A stretch of 64,000 nt of DNA from Streptomyces sp. TBY4. GTDB taxonomy: Bacteria; Actinomycetota; Actinomycetes; Streptomycetales; Streptomycetaceae. The notes under the pieces were generated by a model, which did no database searches, was not told the DNA's origin, and saw only the letters and a program-made list of their open reading frames with translations. The stretch spans positions 493,078 to 557,077 of the forward strand of contig NZ_JANAVF010000005.1 in the NCBI RefSeq assembly GCF_024213195.1, written 5' to 3'. Position numbers and translations under genes: made by a program. This document shows positions 33,989-42,741 of this stretch, one piece after another (the stretch's first letter is position 1; each line of letters begins with the position of its first letter).

Positions 33989-35011
33989 ATGCCGTCCGCG
34001 CACCCGTCTTCCCCTGCTTCGCCCTCCCTCCCGGTCCTGGACCTCTCCCAGGCCGATGATCCGGCCCTGCGCGATTCCTTCCGCAAGCAGCTGCACGCCG
34101 CCGCCCGGGACAGCGGCTTCCTGCACCTCACCGGACACGGGATCAGCGCCGCCGAGACCGCCCGCATCCTGGAGCTGACCAGGGCGTTCTTCGCCCTCCC
34201 GGAGGCGGACCGGCTGGCCGTGAGCAATCTCAACTCCCCGCACTTCCGGGGCTACACCCGCATCGGGCACGAGCTCACCGGGGGCGCCTCCGACTGGCGC
34301 GACCAGCTCGACGTGGGCGCGGAGCGGGAAGCCCCGGAGGTGGGACCGGACGACCCGGCGTACCTGTGGCTGGAAGGCCCGAACCAGTGGCCCGAGGCGC
34401 TTCCGGAACTGCGGGAGGCGGTGCTGGAGTGGCAGTCCCGGCTGGCGGCGGTGGCCCACCGCCTGCTCCAGGAGCTGCTCGCCTCGATCGGCGCCCCGGT
34501 GGACTTCTTCGACGCGGCCTTCGCGGACCGGCCCCACCTGCACACGAAGCTGATCCGCTACCCGGGATCCGCCCCCACGGGCACCGACCAGGGGGTCGGG
34601 GCCCACAAGGACTACGGGTTCCTCACCCTGCTCCTCCAGGACTCGGTGGGAGGGCTCCAGGTGGTCCGGGACGGGGCCTTCCTGGACGTGCCCCCGCTGC
34701 CGGGGGCCTTCGTGGTCAACCTGGGCGAGCTGCTGGAGATCGCGACGGAGGGGTACCTGACGGCGACGGACCACCGCGTGGTGAGTCCGGCGGGGGGTGT
34801 GGAGCGGTTCTCGGTGCCGTTCTTCTACAACCCGCGCCTGGACTCCGTCATCGAGACGGTCCCGGGCGACTACCTGGACGCGGCGCCGGGGATAGCGCAC
34901 GACGCGTCGAACCCGCTGCACGCGGAGTACGGCCGCAACGAGCTGAAGGGCTGGGTCCGGGCCCACCCGGCGGTGGCCCGCCGCTGGCACCCGGAACTCA
35001 CCGGGGCCTAG
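33989..35011 (+). CDS. 2-oxoglutarate/Fe(II) oxygenase, isopenicillin N synthase-like
   Basis: The 340-residue protein has the N-terminal DIOX_N region (PVLDLSQADDPALRDSFRKQ, GFLHLTGHGI) and the jelly-roll core. The Fe triad is H206-x-D208 (GAHKDYGFL) and H262 (TATDHRVVSP), and the 2-oxoglutarate-binding R273-x-S275 is in VERFSVPFF, so it is probably 2OG-dependent rather than a true IPNS. Such enzymes hydroxylate or desaturate small molecules; the substrate is unknown, and no beta-lactam genes are near. It is preceded by a putative leader peptide. ATG at 33989 gives the usual N-terminal length. Confidence 0.92.
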   Translation: MPSAHPSSPASPSLPVLDLSQADDPALRDSFRKQLHAAARDSGFLHLTGHGISAAETARILELTRAFFALPEADRLAVSNLNSPHFRGYTRIGHELTGGASDWRDQLDVGAEREAPEVGPDDPAYLWLEGPNQWPEALPELREAVLEWQSRLAAVAHRLLQELLASIGAPVDFFDAAFADRPHLHTKLIRYPGSAPTGTDQGVGAHKDYGFLTLLLQDSVGGLQVVRDGAFLDVPPLPGAFVVNLGELLEIATEGYLTATDHRVVSPAGGVERFSVPFFYNPRLDSVIETVPGDYLDAAPGIAHDASNPLHAEYGRNELKGWVRAHPAVARRWHPELTGA

Positions 35012-35149
35012 CCCCGGACCCCCGGAGCCCCGTAGGACGGCCTTGGCATGGGAGCCCCGTGCGGGGCCGCGGCCGGGGAGCCCTGCGGGGCGAGGTCCCC
35101 TACCCGCCCTTCCACCGTTCCCCGGGGGCCAGCCCCCGGACCCCCGGGG
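35012..35149. repeat. Copy of a dispersed GC-rich palindromic element between convergent genes
   Basis: This 138-base spacer holds nested GC hairpins. Read on the minus strand its segment 35121-35094 (GGAACGGTGGAAGGGCGGGT followed by AGGGGACC) matches 48797-48824 in 26 of 28 positions. It directly follows the stop codons of both the oxygenase and pkaB. Confidence 0.7.
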
Positions 35150-36394
35150 CTACGGGGTCGTCGAGCCCGACTGTTTGTTGTCCTGGGGCGGCGCCGAGTC
35201 GGAGGAGACGGCCAGCCAGCCGCCGACACCGACAGCGGCGGCCAGGGCGACGGCGGCAGCCGACAGCGCCAGCCTCCGCTTGCGGACGGTCTCCGCCCGG
35301 TGCCGGGCAGAGCCGGGCCGGTGCCCCCCGGCGGGCCGCGGCACCCGGGCCGTGCCCAGGGCTCCCCCCGCCAGCTCGTCCGGCCCCGGCACCCGCATTG
35401 AGGTGTGGGTGTCCCGGTTGGAGTCCGTGGAAGAGCCGGGCACCAGAGGAACCACACCCCGCCGCCGCACCGGATCCGCGGCCGCCTCCGGTTCCGTGAA
35501 CTCCGCCTGCTCCGGCTCGTCGGGCTCGTCCACGTCCAGCGGCGGCATCCCCGCCAGCAGCGGCAGCAGGTCCCGCAGCCGCAGGGAGAGCTCGGAGGCC
35601 CGCAGCCGCGAGGCGGGGGCCTTGGCCAGGCACTGGACCATCAGCTGCCACAGCTCGTCCGGGATGCCGGGGAGCGGGACGACGGTTTCCGTCACGTGGC
35701 GCCGCAGCACCGCCCCGGGGTGTCCGCCGCCGAACGGCGTGAAACCGGCGAGGAGTTCGTACAGCACGGTGGCCAGGGCGTAGATGTCCACCGCCGCGCG
35801 CGGCGGCAGCCCCTCCACGATCTCCGGCGCCAGGTAGTCGGGCGTGCCGATGATCCGGGTGGTGGGGGCCGAGGCCCGTCCGCCGGTGGCCCGGCGGGGG
35901 GAGTCGATGAGCTTGGCCACGCCGAAGTCGGTGAGCAGCGCGGGGTGCGCGCCGCCGGGGCCGAGCGGGCCCTGCATGTCGAGGAGGACGTTCTCCGGCT
36001 TCACGTCCCGGTGCACGACCCCCGCCGCGTGCGCCGCGGCCAGCGCGTCGGCCACGTCCGCGACGATGGCGACGGCCGCCTCGGGGGCGAGCCGCCGCTC
36101 CCGGTCGAGGCGCGTGCGCAGGTCCGTACCGCGGACGAGGTCCATGACGAGGGCGAGGTCGTTGCCGTCCACGACGAGGTCGCGGACGCAGACCACGTGC
36201 GGGTGCTCCAGGCCCAGGAGCGCGCTGCGCTCCTGGACGAACCGTCCGACGAGTTCCTGGTCGGACGCGAGGTCCTCGCGCAGCAGTTTGACGGCGACGG
36301 GGCCGTCGGGCCCCTCGCCGAGCCACACCGTGCCCGCGCTGCCGCGTCCCAGGATCTGGTGCGCGGTGTACCGGCTGCCGATCTTCCGTGCCAC
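35150..36394 (-). CDS. pkaB: Eukaryote-type Ser/Thr protein kinase PkaB
   Basis: The 414-residue kinase has a full catalytic domain (about 8-270): glycine loop ILGRGSAGTVWLG, K36 in PVAVKLL, HRDVKPENVLLD and LTDFGVAKL, with activation segment TRIIGTPDYLAPE. An acidic/Pro linker leads to one membrane helix (about 375-395, LALSAAAVALAAAVGVGGWLAV as two halves) and a short external tail, without PASTA repeats. The GTG at 36394 has GGGAG five bases upstream; upstream in-frame codons to 36496 are non-coding in character. It matches Streptomyces PkaB as I remember it and follows pkaA by 181 bases. Substrates unknown; the nearby FHA-FtsK protein is a candidate partner. Confidence 0.93.
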   Translation of the reverse strand: MARKIGSRYTAHQILGRGSAGTVWLGEGPDGPVAVKLLREDLASDQELVGRFVQERSALLGLEHPHVVCVRDLVVDGNDLALVMDLVRGTDLRTRLDRERRLAPEAAVAIVADVADALAAAHAAGVVHRDVKPENVLLDMQGPLGPGGAHPALLTDFGVAKLIDSPRRATGGRASAPTTRIIGTPDYLAPEIVEGLPPRAAVDIYALATVLYELLAGFTPFGGGHPGAVLRRHVTETVVPLPGIPDELWQLMVQCLAKAPASRLRASELSLRLRDLLPLLAGMPPLDVDEPDEPEQAEFTEPEAAADPVRRRGVVPLVPGSSTDSNRDTHTSMRVPGPDELAGGALGTARVPRPAGGHRPGSARHRAETVRKRRLALSAAAVALAAAVGVGGWLAVSSDSAPPQDNKQSGSTTP

Positions 36395-36575
36395 AACTGC
36401 TCCCTCAGCGGCTGGCGTACGTGCCAAAGCTACGCGGCCGGGTGGGGGTTGTAGTCCACGGATCGCGGCGACCTTCACTTCTGCGGGCGAAATCACGTCC
36501 TGGAAGTCGACAAATCCACGAAGTCACCGGTACAAGGCCCGGTTCAGGCGGATTGTGCCGGTACCGCTCGGAGGG

Positions 36576-38369
36576 TCAGCTGCCCGTGCCTCCGCCCGCG
36601 CTGTCGCCGATCGTGGTGACCCAGTCCACGGCGTCCGAGCCCCAGGTCCACACCTGGTCCCACCAGCCGCGGCCGGTGCCGATCCACTCCTGGAGCGGGG
36701 TCAGCTCCCACACCAGCCAGCCCGCGACGAAGAACACCAGGATCATCACCAGGCAGCCCTTGAGACAGCCCAGGCCCGGGATCTTCACCGGGTTCGCGCT
36801 GCGCCGCGGCTCGCGGGGCTCCCGCCGCTCCGGCTGGCGGCCCGGCGGCGGACCCTGCGGGGGCTGCTGCTGGGGCGGCGGCTGGGGCTGGCGGTACTGG
36901 GGCTGCTGCTGAGGCTGCTGGTACTGCTGAGGGTGCTGCTGCTGCGGCTGGTAGTGCTGCGGCGGGGGCGGCGGCGCGTACTGCTGCTGCGGGTACTGCT
37001 GAGGCTGCTGGTACTGCTGCGGTGGCGGGGCCTGCCGGTACGGCTGCTGCTGCGGGGGCTGCTGCGGTCGCTGCTGCTGGGGCCGCTGCGGCTGCTGGTA
37101 CTGCTGCTGCGGGGGCGGAGCCTGGCGCTGCGGCCGGCGGCGCAGCGGGTCCTCGCTCGGGTCGAGGTACTGGATCTGCGTCTGCTCGTTGCGGTCGCGG
37201 GCCGCCTGCATCTGCGACTGCCACGGGTGCGGCTGGTCCGGCCGCTGCACGGGCGGCATCACGGAGGTCGGGTCGGCAGCGCCGGGCGCCCCCGCGGCCG
37301 GGAGCACCGACGTGGCGTCGGCCGCGCCGACCGGCGGCATCACGCTGGTCATGGCGTTGGGGTCGTAGGCCCCCATCGGGGAGGCACCGACACCGGCCGC
37401 GCCGGGCAGCATCTGCGTCGGGTCCGCGGCGCCCGGGGTCTCGGGCACCGGCGCGGGCGAGGGGTCGGGCGCGAGGAGCGCGCCGACGCCGAGGGCGGCC
37501 TCGACCTCGGCGGACGTGGAGTGCACGCCGATGCCGGAGGCGACCACGCGCAGGCCGCGCGCCAGGGTCTCCGCGCTGGGGCGCTCGTAGGGCTCCTTGC
37601 GCATGCAGCGCTCGATGACCGTCCACAGCGGCTCGGGCACGTTCGGCGGGCGCTGCGGCTCCTCGCTGAGGTGGCGGTGCAGGACCTCCAGCGCGGTGCC
37701 GCCGGCGAAGGGCGGCCGGCCGGTGAGGAGTTCGTAGAGCAGGATGCCGGCGCCGTAGATGTCCACGGCCGAGGTCTGCGGGCGGCCCTCGGCGGACTCG
37801 GGGGCCACGTAGGCCGGGGTGCCGACGAACTCGTGCGTGCGCGTCAGGCCCGGGGAGTCGGCGAGGCGCGCGATGCCGAAGTCGGTGAGCATCGGCTTCA
37901 TCTGGCCGTCGCGCTCGTCGACCAGAACGTTGGCGGGCTTCAGGTCGCGGTGGACCACGCCGTCGGCGTGGCTGGCGGCCAGCGCGTCCGCGATCTGGGC
38001 GGTCAGCAGGCTCGCGGCGACCGGGCTGAAGGGGCCGTTCTCGCGCAGGTACTTGTGCAGGTCCGGACCGTCGATGAGGTCCATGACCAGGGCGAGGAGA
38101 TCGCCCTCGACGACGAGGTCGCGGGTGCGGACGATGTTGGGGTGGGTCAGGCGCAGCAGGACCGAGCGCTCGCGCAGGAAGCGCATGACGATGTCCGGGT
38201 CCTGGGCCAGCTCCTCCTTGAGGACCTTGATGGCCACGGTCTCGCCGGGGTGGCCGGCCACCGCCGCCTCCGCACCGGCCGCCTCACGCTGGCGGGCGCG
38301 CCAGACGGTGCCCGTGGCGCCGCGCCCGAGCGGCTCCTCGAGCAGGTACTTGCTGCCGACTGGCCGCAC
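36576..38369 (-). CDS. pkaA: Eukaryote-type Ser/Thr protein kinase PkaA with Gln/Pro-rich linker
   Basis: The 597-residue protein has a kinase domain (about 8-280: LGRGATGTVWRA, K48 in TVAIKVL, HRDLKPANVLVD, LTDFGIARL, THEFVGTPAYVAPE). A linker of ~250 residues follows, starting with repeated ADPT-x-MLP/VMPP segments and then a long Gln/Pro/Tyr-rich tract (about 410-520), a membrane helix (CLVMILVFFVAGWLVWEL) and ~40 external residues. The linker is encoded by CTG/CAG-type low-complexity DNA (36860-37130) prone to slippage. Start GTG 38369 follows GGGAG. It matches PkaA of S. coelicolor in layout, from memory. Divergent to the FHA-FtsK gene across ~490 bases. Confidence 0.93.
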   Translation of the reverse strand: MRPVGSKYLLEEPLGRGATGTVWRARQREAAGAEAAVAGHPGETVAIKVLKEELAQDPDIVMRFLRERSVLLRLTHPNIVRTRDLVVEGDLLALVMDLIDGPDLHKYLRENGPFSPVAASLLTAQIADALAASHADGVVHRDLKPANVLVDERDGQMKPMLTDFGIARLADSPGLTRTHEFVGTPAYVAPESAEGRPQTSAVDIYGAGILLYELLTGRPPFAGGTALEVLHRHLSEEPQRPPNVPEPLWTVIERCMRKEPYERPSAETLARGLRVVASGIGVHSTSAEVEAALGVGALLAPDPSPAPVPETPGAADPTQMLPGAAGVGASPMGAYDPNAMTSVMPPVGAADATSVLPAAGAPGAADPTSVMPPVQRPDQPHPWQSQMQAARDRNEQTQIQYLDPSEDPLRRRPQRQAPPPQQQYQQPQRPQQQRPQQPPQQQPYRQAPPPQQYQQPQQYPQQQYAPPPPPQHYQPQQQHPQQYQQPQQQPQYRQPQPPPQQQPPQGPPPGRQPERREPREPRRSANPVKIPGLGCLKGCLVMILVFFVAGWLVWELTPLQEWIGTGRGWWDQVWTWGSDAVDWVTTIGDSAGGGTGS

Positions 38370-38863
38370 GTCGCGCGCTCCCTGCTGTCATCGATTCCGG
38401 CGAGTGGTCCGTGCTGGTTCCCGCCCGGTCCACGCCTGATCTGCGAAATGGTTTTCCGGCCCACTCTAGGGCTTGTCCCGAGGGAAGACGCGGGGTGAGG
38501 GAGGTTGGTTGCCGCACATATGCGCGAAGGGTGATGTTTGCGGCGTATGCCGGGGGCGATTTTCCCGGCCTTCGTGTCGCATTCCGATCGGCCCGCTTGC
38601 AGGTCCGGTGCCGGTCCGCGACCGATCAAGATCACTTACCGGTGGGTGACGGGCGTGTTGAGGGCGACAGGTGCGAGGATGCACCCGTACGGAACGGCCG
38701 GGACGGGAGCCCCGCCTTCCGGGCAGACCTGACCGGACGACGCGTCCGTGCCGGGTGGGGGCGGACGGACGGGCACGCGTGCGAACGGGCACGGGTGGTC
38801 CGTCTCGGCGGTCCCTGCCGGGCGCACACACCGCGCACCGCGCAGAAGGGACCGCTGACGGCG
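38370..38863. other. Divergent spacer pkaA / FHA-FtsK gene
   Basis: About 490 bases between two divergent starts. The pkaA side is less GC-rich (38440-38580) and may hold its promoter. The frame of the FHA gene stays open through to 38411, but codon character and composition do not support coding before 38864. No clear promoter, hairpin or repeat stands out. Confidence 0.45.
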
Positions 38864-41800
38864 ATGCAGATCCGGCTGACCGTCCTTGGGTCGGGGTCGC
38901 GCAGCGGCCACCAGACCGCCACCGCGACCGCCTCCGGCGGGGGGACCGGCGGAGGAGGCGCGCCGGCGAGCTGTGACGTACTCGTCACCGCGCCCGCCGG
39001 CACCGCCCTGTCCGCGGTGGCCTCCGGGCTCGCGGCGACCGTAGGCGGACCCGACACCGGTGGCACGGTCGTGCTGTACGCCGGTACGGAGCGCCTGGAC
39101 CCGGCGCGGTGTGCGCTCGGCGAGCCGCCGCTCGTGGACGGGGCGGTGCTGTCGCTGAACGTGCCCGGCCCCGACGTCCGGACGGACGGGACCGCGGCCG
39201 CGACCGCCCTCGGCGACGGGCCGCAGCTGCACGTCGTGGCCGGGCCGGACGCCGGCGGGGTGCACCTGCTGCACCCCGGGGCGATCCGGATCGGACGCTC
39301 GGCCGACGCGGACGTACCGCTCGACGACCCGGACGTGTCCCGGCTGCACTGCACCGTGACGGTGCTCCCCGACGGGCGGGTGGCCGTCGCCGACCTCGGG
39401 TCGACGAACGGTACGACGCTCGACGGCGCGGTGGTCGGCGCGGAACGGGTGGCGCTGGCGCCGGGGGCGCTGCTGCGGGTCGGCGAATCCACGCTCCGGC
39501 TGGCCGTGGGCCCGGTGCCCTCCCCGCTCCCCCTCACTCCCGACCTGGAGGGCCACCTCTCCCTCGCCCTCCCGGGCCACCCCGGGGGCGGCACCCCTGA
39601 CGGGGAGCGGGCCGATGCCGGCCGGCCCGGCGGCGGCGCTCCTGGTGGGGCGTGGCCCGACGCAGCCCGGCCCGGGGCCGGCGCGCACGCCGTGCCCGGC
39701 GCGGTGGCGGGGTCGCACCCCGACGGCGGCGCTCCCGGCGGAGCCCTGCCCGGCGGAGCCCTGCACGGCGGGCCCGGGGCCGGCGCGCATGCCGTGCCCG
39801 GCGCGGTGGCGGGGTCGCAGCCCGGGGGCGGCGCTCCCGGCGGAGCCCTGCCCGGCGGGGTGTGGCCCGATGCGGGGGGCCGGGGGGCGCAGGCGCAGAT
39901 CCCCCACCCCGCCCCTTCCCGAAACGGGGGCTCCGCCCCCGACCCCGGCCGGCCCGGGTACGCGCCCGCGGCGGCCTGGGACGGCGACCCCGCCGAGCAG
40001 CCCGTCGGAGGCGGCTGGGAGGCTCCCGGCTCCGCGACCCCCTGGCCGTACGGCGGAGCCGGCCAGGACGGCGGCACCGACCCGCTCAGCTCCGGCCGGA
40101 TCGCCCGGCCGGAGCCGGGGTCCCGCCCCGGCTCCGGCCCCGGCTCCCGCCCCGGGGCGGGCACCGACGCCGGGTCCGGGTCCGGGTCCGGCCACGGCTA
40201 TGACTCCCGGTCCGGCTATGACTCCGGGTCCGGCCACGCCCCCGGATCCGGCCACCGGTCCGGGTCCGCCGGTGCCGCCTCCGGACCCGCGGCCACCGGT
40301 CACCCCGGCTCCGGGCCGTACGGTGCGCCCGCCCCCGGGGCCTCGGCCGCCGGGTCGGCGCGGCCTGATCCGTACGGCGGGCCGGCTGCGCAGTGGACCG
40401 GGGTCGAGCATCACGGTGCGGAGGGCTGGGAGGGCTCCGGGGCCGCGGGCGCCGAGCCCCGGCGCGGGCGGCGCGGGATCGGGGCCTGGGCCCGGAAGTG
40501 GGTGCGGGGGGCGGAGGCCGCCGAGGTGGAGGTGGTCGCGGGGGCCGCGGCCGCCGTCGCAGCGCGGCCCGGCGCCGACGATCCCGCATCCCTGCTGCTC
40601 ACCGCCCTGGGGCCGGCCCCGCGGCTGTGGGCCGGGCCGGACGGGCTGGAGGTCACGCTCGGCGCGGGCAGCGAGGTCGCGCTCCGCGAGACCGGCGCGC
40701 TCGGCATCGCGGGACCGCGGTCCCGGCTGACCGGTGTGGCCCGTTCCGTCATCGCGCGGCTCGCGGCCCTGCACGCCCCCGGCCAGCGCCTGGAGGTCGT
40801 GCTGATCTCCACCGACCGGGCCCGCCCGCTCGCCGAACGCCGCCGCGACTGGGGCTGGCTCGGCTGGCTGCCCCACGTACGCCCCGCGCACGGGCAGGAC
40901 TGCCGGCTGCTGCTCGCGTACGACCGCGATCAGGCGGCCGCCCGCGCCGGGGAGCTGACCCGGCGGCTGGACGACGGCCCGCTCGGCACCCACTGGGCCG
41001 CCGCCGGCCCGGACGCGGTGCGCGAGGCCTCGTACGCCTACCGGGGCCCGTACACCCTCCTGGTCCTCGACGGGGACCCCGGTCCCGGGGCGCTGCGGGA
41101 CATCACCAGCCGGCTGGCCTCGCACGGGCCGGCCGCCGGGATCCACGTGCTGGCCCTGGCCGAGGCGCCGGCCGCGACCCCCGCCTCGCCCGTCACCGAG
41201 ACCTACGAGGCGGCCTGCGCGGCCAACCCCGCCTTCCGGGACTGTTCGACGGCCGCCCTGCTCAGCGGTGATGTGGCCACGACCGTACGGACCTTCGCGG
41301 TCGCGGGCGGCAAACCGGCCGGGTCCGGCGCGACGGCCACGGCGGACGCCGTGTCGGCGGCCTGGGCGGAGCGGTTCGCCCGCGCCCTGGCCCCGCTGAA
41401 GGTCGACTCCCCCGTCGTGGAGGGCGGTTACCGGCCCGCCGCCGCCAACCTGCCCCAGACCTCCCGGCTGCTCGACGAGTTGGGACTGGCACGGGCCACC
41501 CCGGCCTCCCTGATGGCCCGTTGGGCCGCCTCGACCGATCAGGGTCAGCGCGTCGGCGGGCTCGCGGAGATAGTCCTCGGCACCGGCCGGCGCGGGCCGG
41601 TGGGCGCCGAACTGGTCACCGACGGGCCGCACCTGCTGATCGAGGGGCCCGCCGGCAGCGGACGTACGGAACTGCTGCGCTCCGTGGCGGCCTCCCTGTC
41701 GGCCGCCGCCCGGCCCGACCGGCTCGGCCTGGTCCTGCTCGACGGGGCCGGCGGCGAGCGCGGCGACGGCCTGCTGCCCTGTACGGAGCTGCCGCACGTC

Positions 41801-42568
41801 TCGGCGCACCTGATCGCCTCGGACCCGCTGCGGATGCGGGAGTTCGCGCAGGCGCTGGGGGCCGAGCTCAAGCGGCGGGCCGAGCTCCTGGAAGGGGTGC
41901 CGTTCTCCGAGTGGCACGCCGTGCGCGAGGTCTCCGACCGGATGGTCTCCCCCCGCCAGCCCACCGCCGGCGAGCTGCGCGGCGATCTCGAACCCCAGCG
42001 TTCCGGCACCCTGCGGCTGCGCTCCTCGGCCACCCGTACCGATCCGGCGGCCGGGCCCAGCCCGCTGCCCCGCCTCGTCGTGCTGGTGGACGACTTCGAC
42101 GCGCTGGTCGCGCCGGGCCTGGGCAGTACGGGCCGGCCCGCCGCCGGTTCGGTGGTCCGCGCGCTGGAGGCGGTGGCCCGCGAGGGGGCCCGGCTCGGGG
42201 TGCACCTGGTGGCCACCAGCGCCCGCCCGGACCGGACGGCCGACACCGAGCTGGCCCGGCTCGCGACCCTGCGCGTGGAGCTCGACGCCCCCGACCAGCC
42301 GGGCCCCGGCCGGGGCGTGCTCCGGTACGCCGACGGGCGGAGCGTTCCCTTCCAGGGCGGCCGGGTCACCGGCCGGATCCCCCGGACGGCGACGCTGCGG
42401 CCGACGGTGGTGCCGGTGGAGTGGGAGCGGATGGGCGATCCGCCCGCCCGTCGCCCGGTCCGCGAGCTGGGCAACGGCCCGACCGACCTGGCGCTGCTGG
42501 CCAGCGCCCTGGACCGGGCCTCGCACCTGGTGTCGGCGGTCCCGGTGCTGTTCCCGCCGGCCCCCTGA
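38864..42568 (+). CDS. FHA-domain FtsK/EssC-like protein with altered Walker A
   Basis: The 1234-residue protein begins with a beta-rich segment (1-110) and an FHA domain (about 120-215) with the phosphothreonine-binding residues G144-R145, S159, H162 and N182-G. A Gly/Pro/Ser-rich linker (~225-530) containing a 102-bp tandem repeat follows. The second half resembles an FtsK/SpoIIIE or EssC motor: GPAGSGRT at 928-935 aligns with Walker A but has Arg934 for the essential Lys, and Walker B reads LVVLVDDFDAL. No membrane helices are obvious. FHA plus FtsK is the layout of EssC translocases. Position next to two Ser/Thr kinases suggests phospho-dependent binding. ATG 38864 chosen as first codon of the conserved N-terminus; its ribosome site is weak. 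Confidence 0.85.
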   Translation: MQIRLTVLGSGSRSGHQTATATASGGGTGGGGAPASCDVLVTAPAGTALSAVASGLAATVGGPDTGGTVVLYAGTERLDPARCALGEPPLVDGAVLSLNVPGPDVRTDGTAAATALGDGPQLHVVAGPDAGGVHLLHPGAIRIGRSADADVPLDDPDVSRLHCTVTVLPDGRVAVADLGSTNGTTLDGAVVGAERVALAPGALLRVGESTLRLAVGPVPSPLPLTPDLEGHLSLALPGHPGGGTPDGERADAGRPGGGAPGGAWPDAARPGAGAHAVPGAVAGSHPDGGAPGGALPGGALHGGPGAGAHAVPGAVAGSQPGGGAPGGALPGGVWPDAGGRGAQAQIPHPAPSRNGGSAPDPGRPGYAPAAAWDGDPAEQPVGGGWEAPGSATPWPYGGAGQDGGTDPLSSGRIARPEPGSRPGSGPGSRPGAGTDAGSGSGSGHGYDSRSGYDSGSGHAPGSGHRSGSAGAASGPAATGHPGSGPYGAPAPGASAAGSARPDPYGGPAAQWTGVEHHGAEGWEGSGAAGAEPRRGRRGIGAWARKWVRGAEAAEVEVVAGAAAAVAARPGADDPASLLLTALGPAPRLWAGPDGLEVTLGAGSEVALRETGALGIAGPRSRLTGVARSVIARLAALHAPGQRLEVVLISTDRARPLAERRRDWGWLGWLPHVRPAHGQDCRLLLAYDRDQAAARAGELTRRLDDGPLGTHWAAAGPDAVREASYAYRGPYTLLVLDGDPGPGALRDITSRLASHGPAAGIHVLALAEAPAATPASPVTETYEAACAANPAFRDCSTAALLSGDVATTVRTFAVAGGKPAGSGATATADAVSAAWAERFARALAPLKVDSPVVEGGYRPAAANLPQTSRLLDELGLARATPASLMARWAASTDQGQRVGGLAEIVLGTGRRGPVGAELVTDGPHLLIEGPAGSGRTELLRSVAASLSAAARPDRLGLVLLDGAGGERGDGLLPCTELPHVSAHLIASDPLRMREFAQALGAELKRRAELLEGVPFSEWHAVREVSDRMVSPRQPTAGELRGDLEPQRSGTLRLRSSATRTDPAAGPSPLPRLVVLVDDFDALVAPGLGSTGRPAAGSVVRALEAVAREGARLGVHLVATSARPDRTADTELARLATLRVELDAPDQPGPGRGVLRYADGRSVPFQGGRVTGRIPRTATLRPTVVPVEWERMGDPPARRPVRELGNGPTDLALLASALDRASHLVSAVPVLFPPAP
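39671..39870. repeat. 102-bp in-frame tandem repeat, two units
   Basis: The segment starting CCCGGGGCCGGCGCGCA at 39671 recurs at 39773 with few changes, period 102 bp (34 residues, GAGAHAVPGAVAGS core). It lies in the disordered linker of the FHA-FtsK protein; GSGSGHGYDS-like shorter repeats follow near 40170-40270. Confidence 0.88.
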
Positions 42569-42741
42569 GCGGGCCCCGGCCCAGCCCCTGACCGGCCCCC
42601 CGAGCAGCTCCCGAGGGACCCCCCGGGCCACCCTCCGCTCACCCCCGTACGCCGCGAGGCGGTATTGCGGGGGTGCGCGGGGCGGCGTAGACCTTGTGGC
42701 ACGGGACACACCACCGCCAGCGAGGCATCGGGGGCACCGCC

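Noticed and set aside
33989..35011. True isopenicillin N synthase
   Set aside because: An RxS 2-oxoglutarate site is present and no ACV synthetase or beta-lactam genes are near; a 2OG oxygenase is more likely.
36860..37130. CRISPR-like periodicity in the CTG/CAG-rich DNA
   Set aside because: Repeats are codon-scale, in frame within pkaA and have no spacers.
38411..38863. N-terminal extension of the FHA-FtsK gene
   Set aside because: Frame stays open but composition and residues lack coding character and it crosses the pkaA promoter region.
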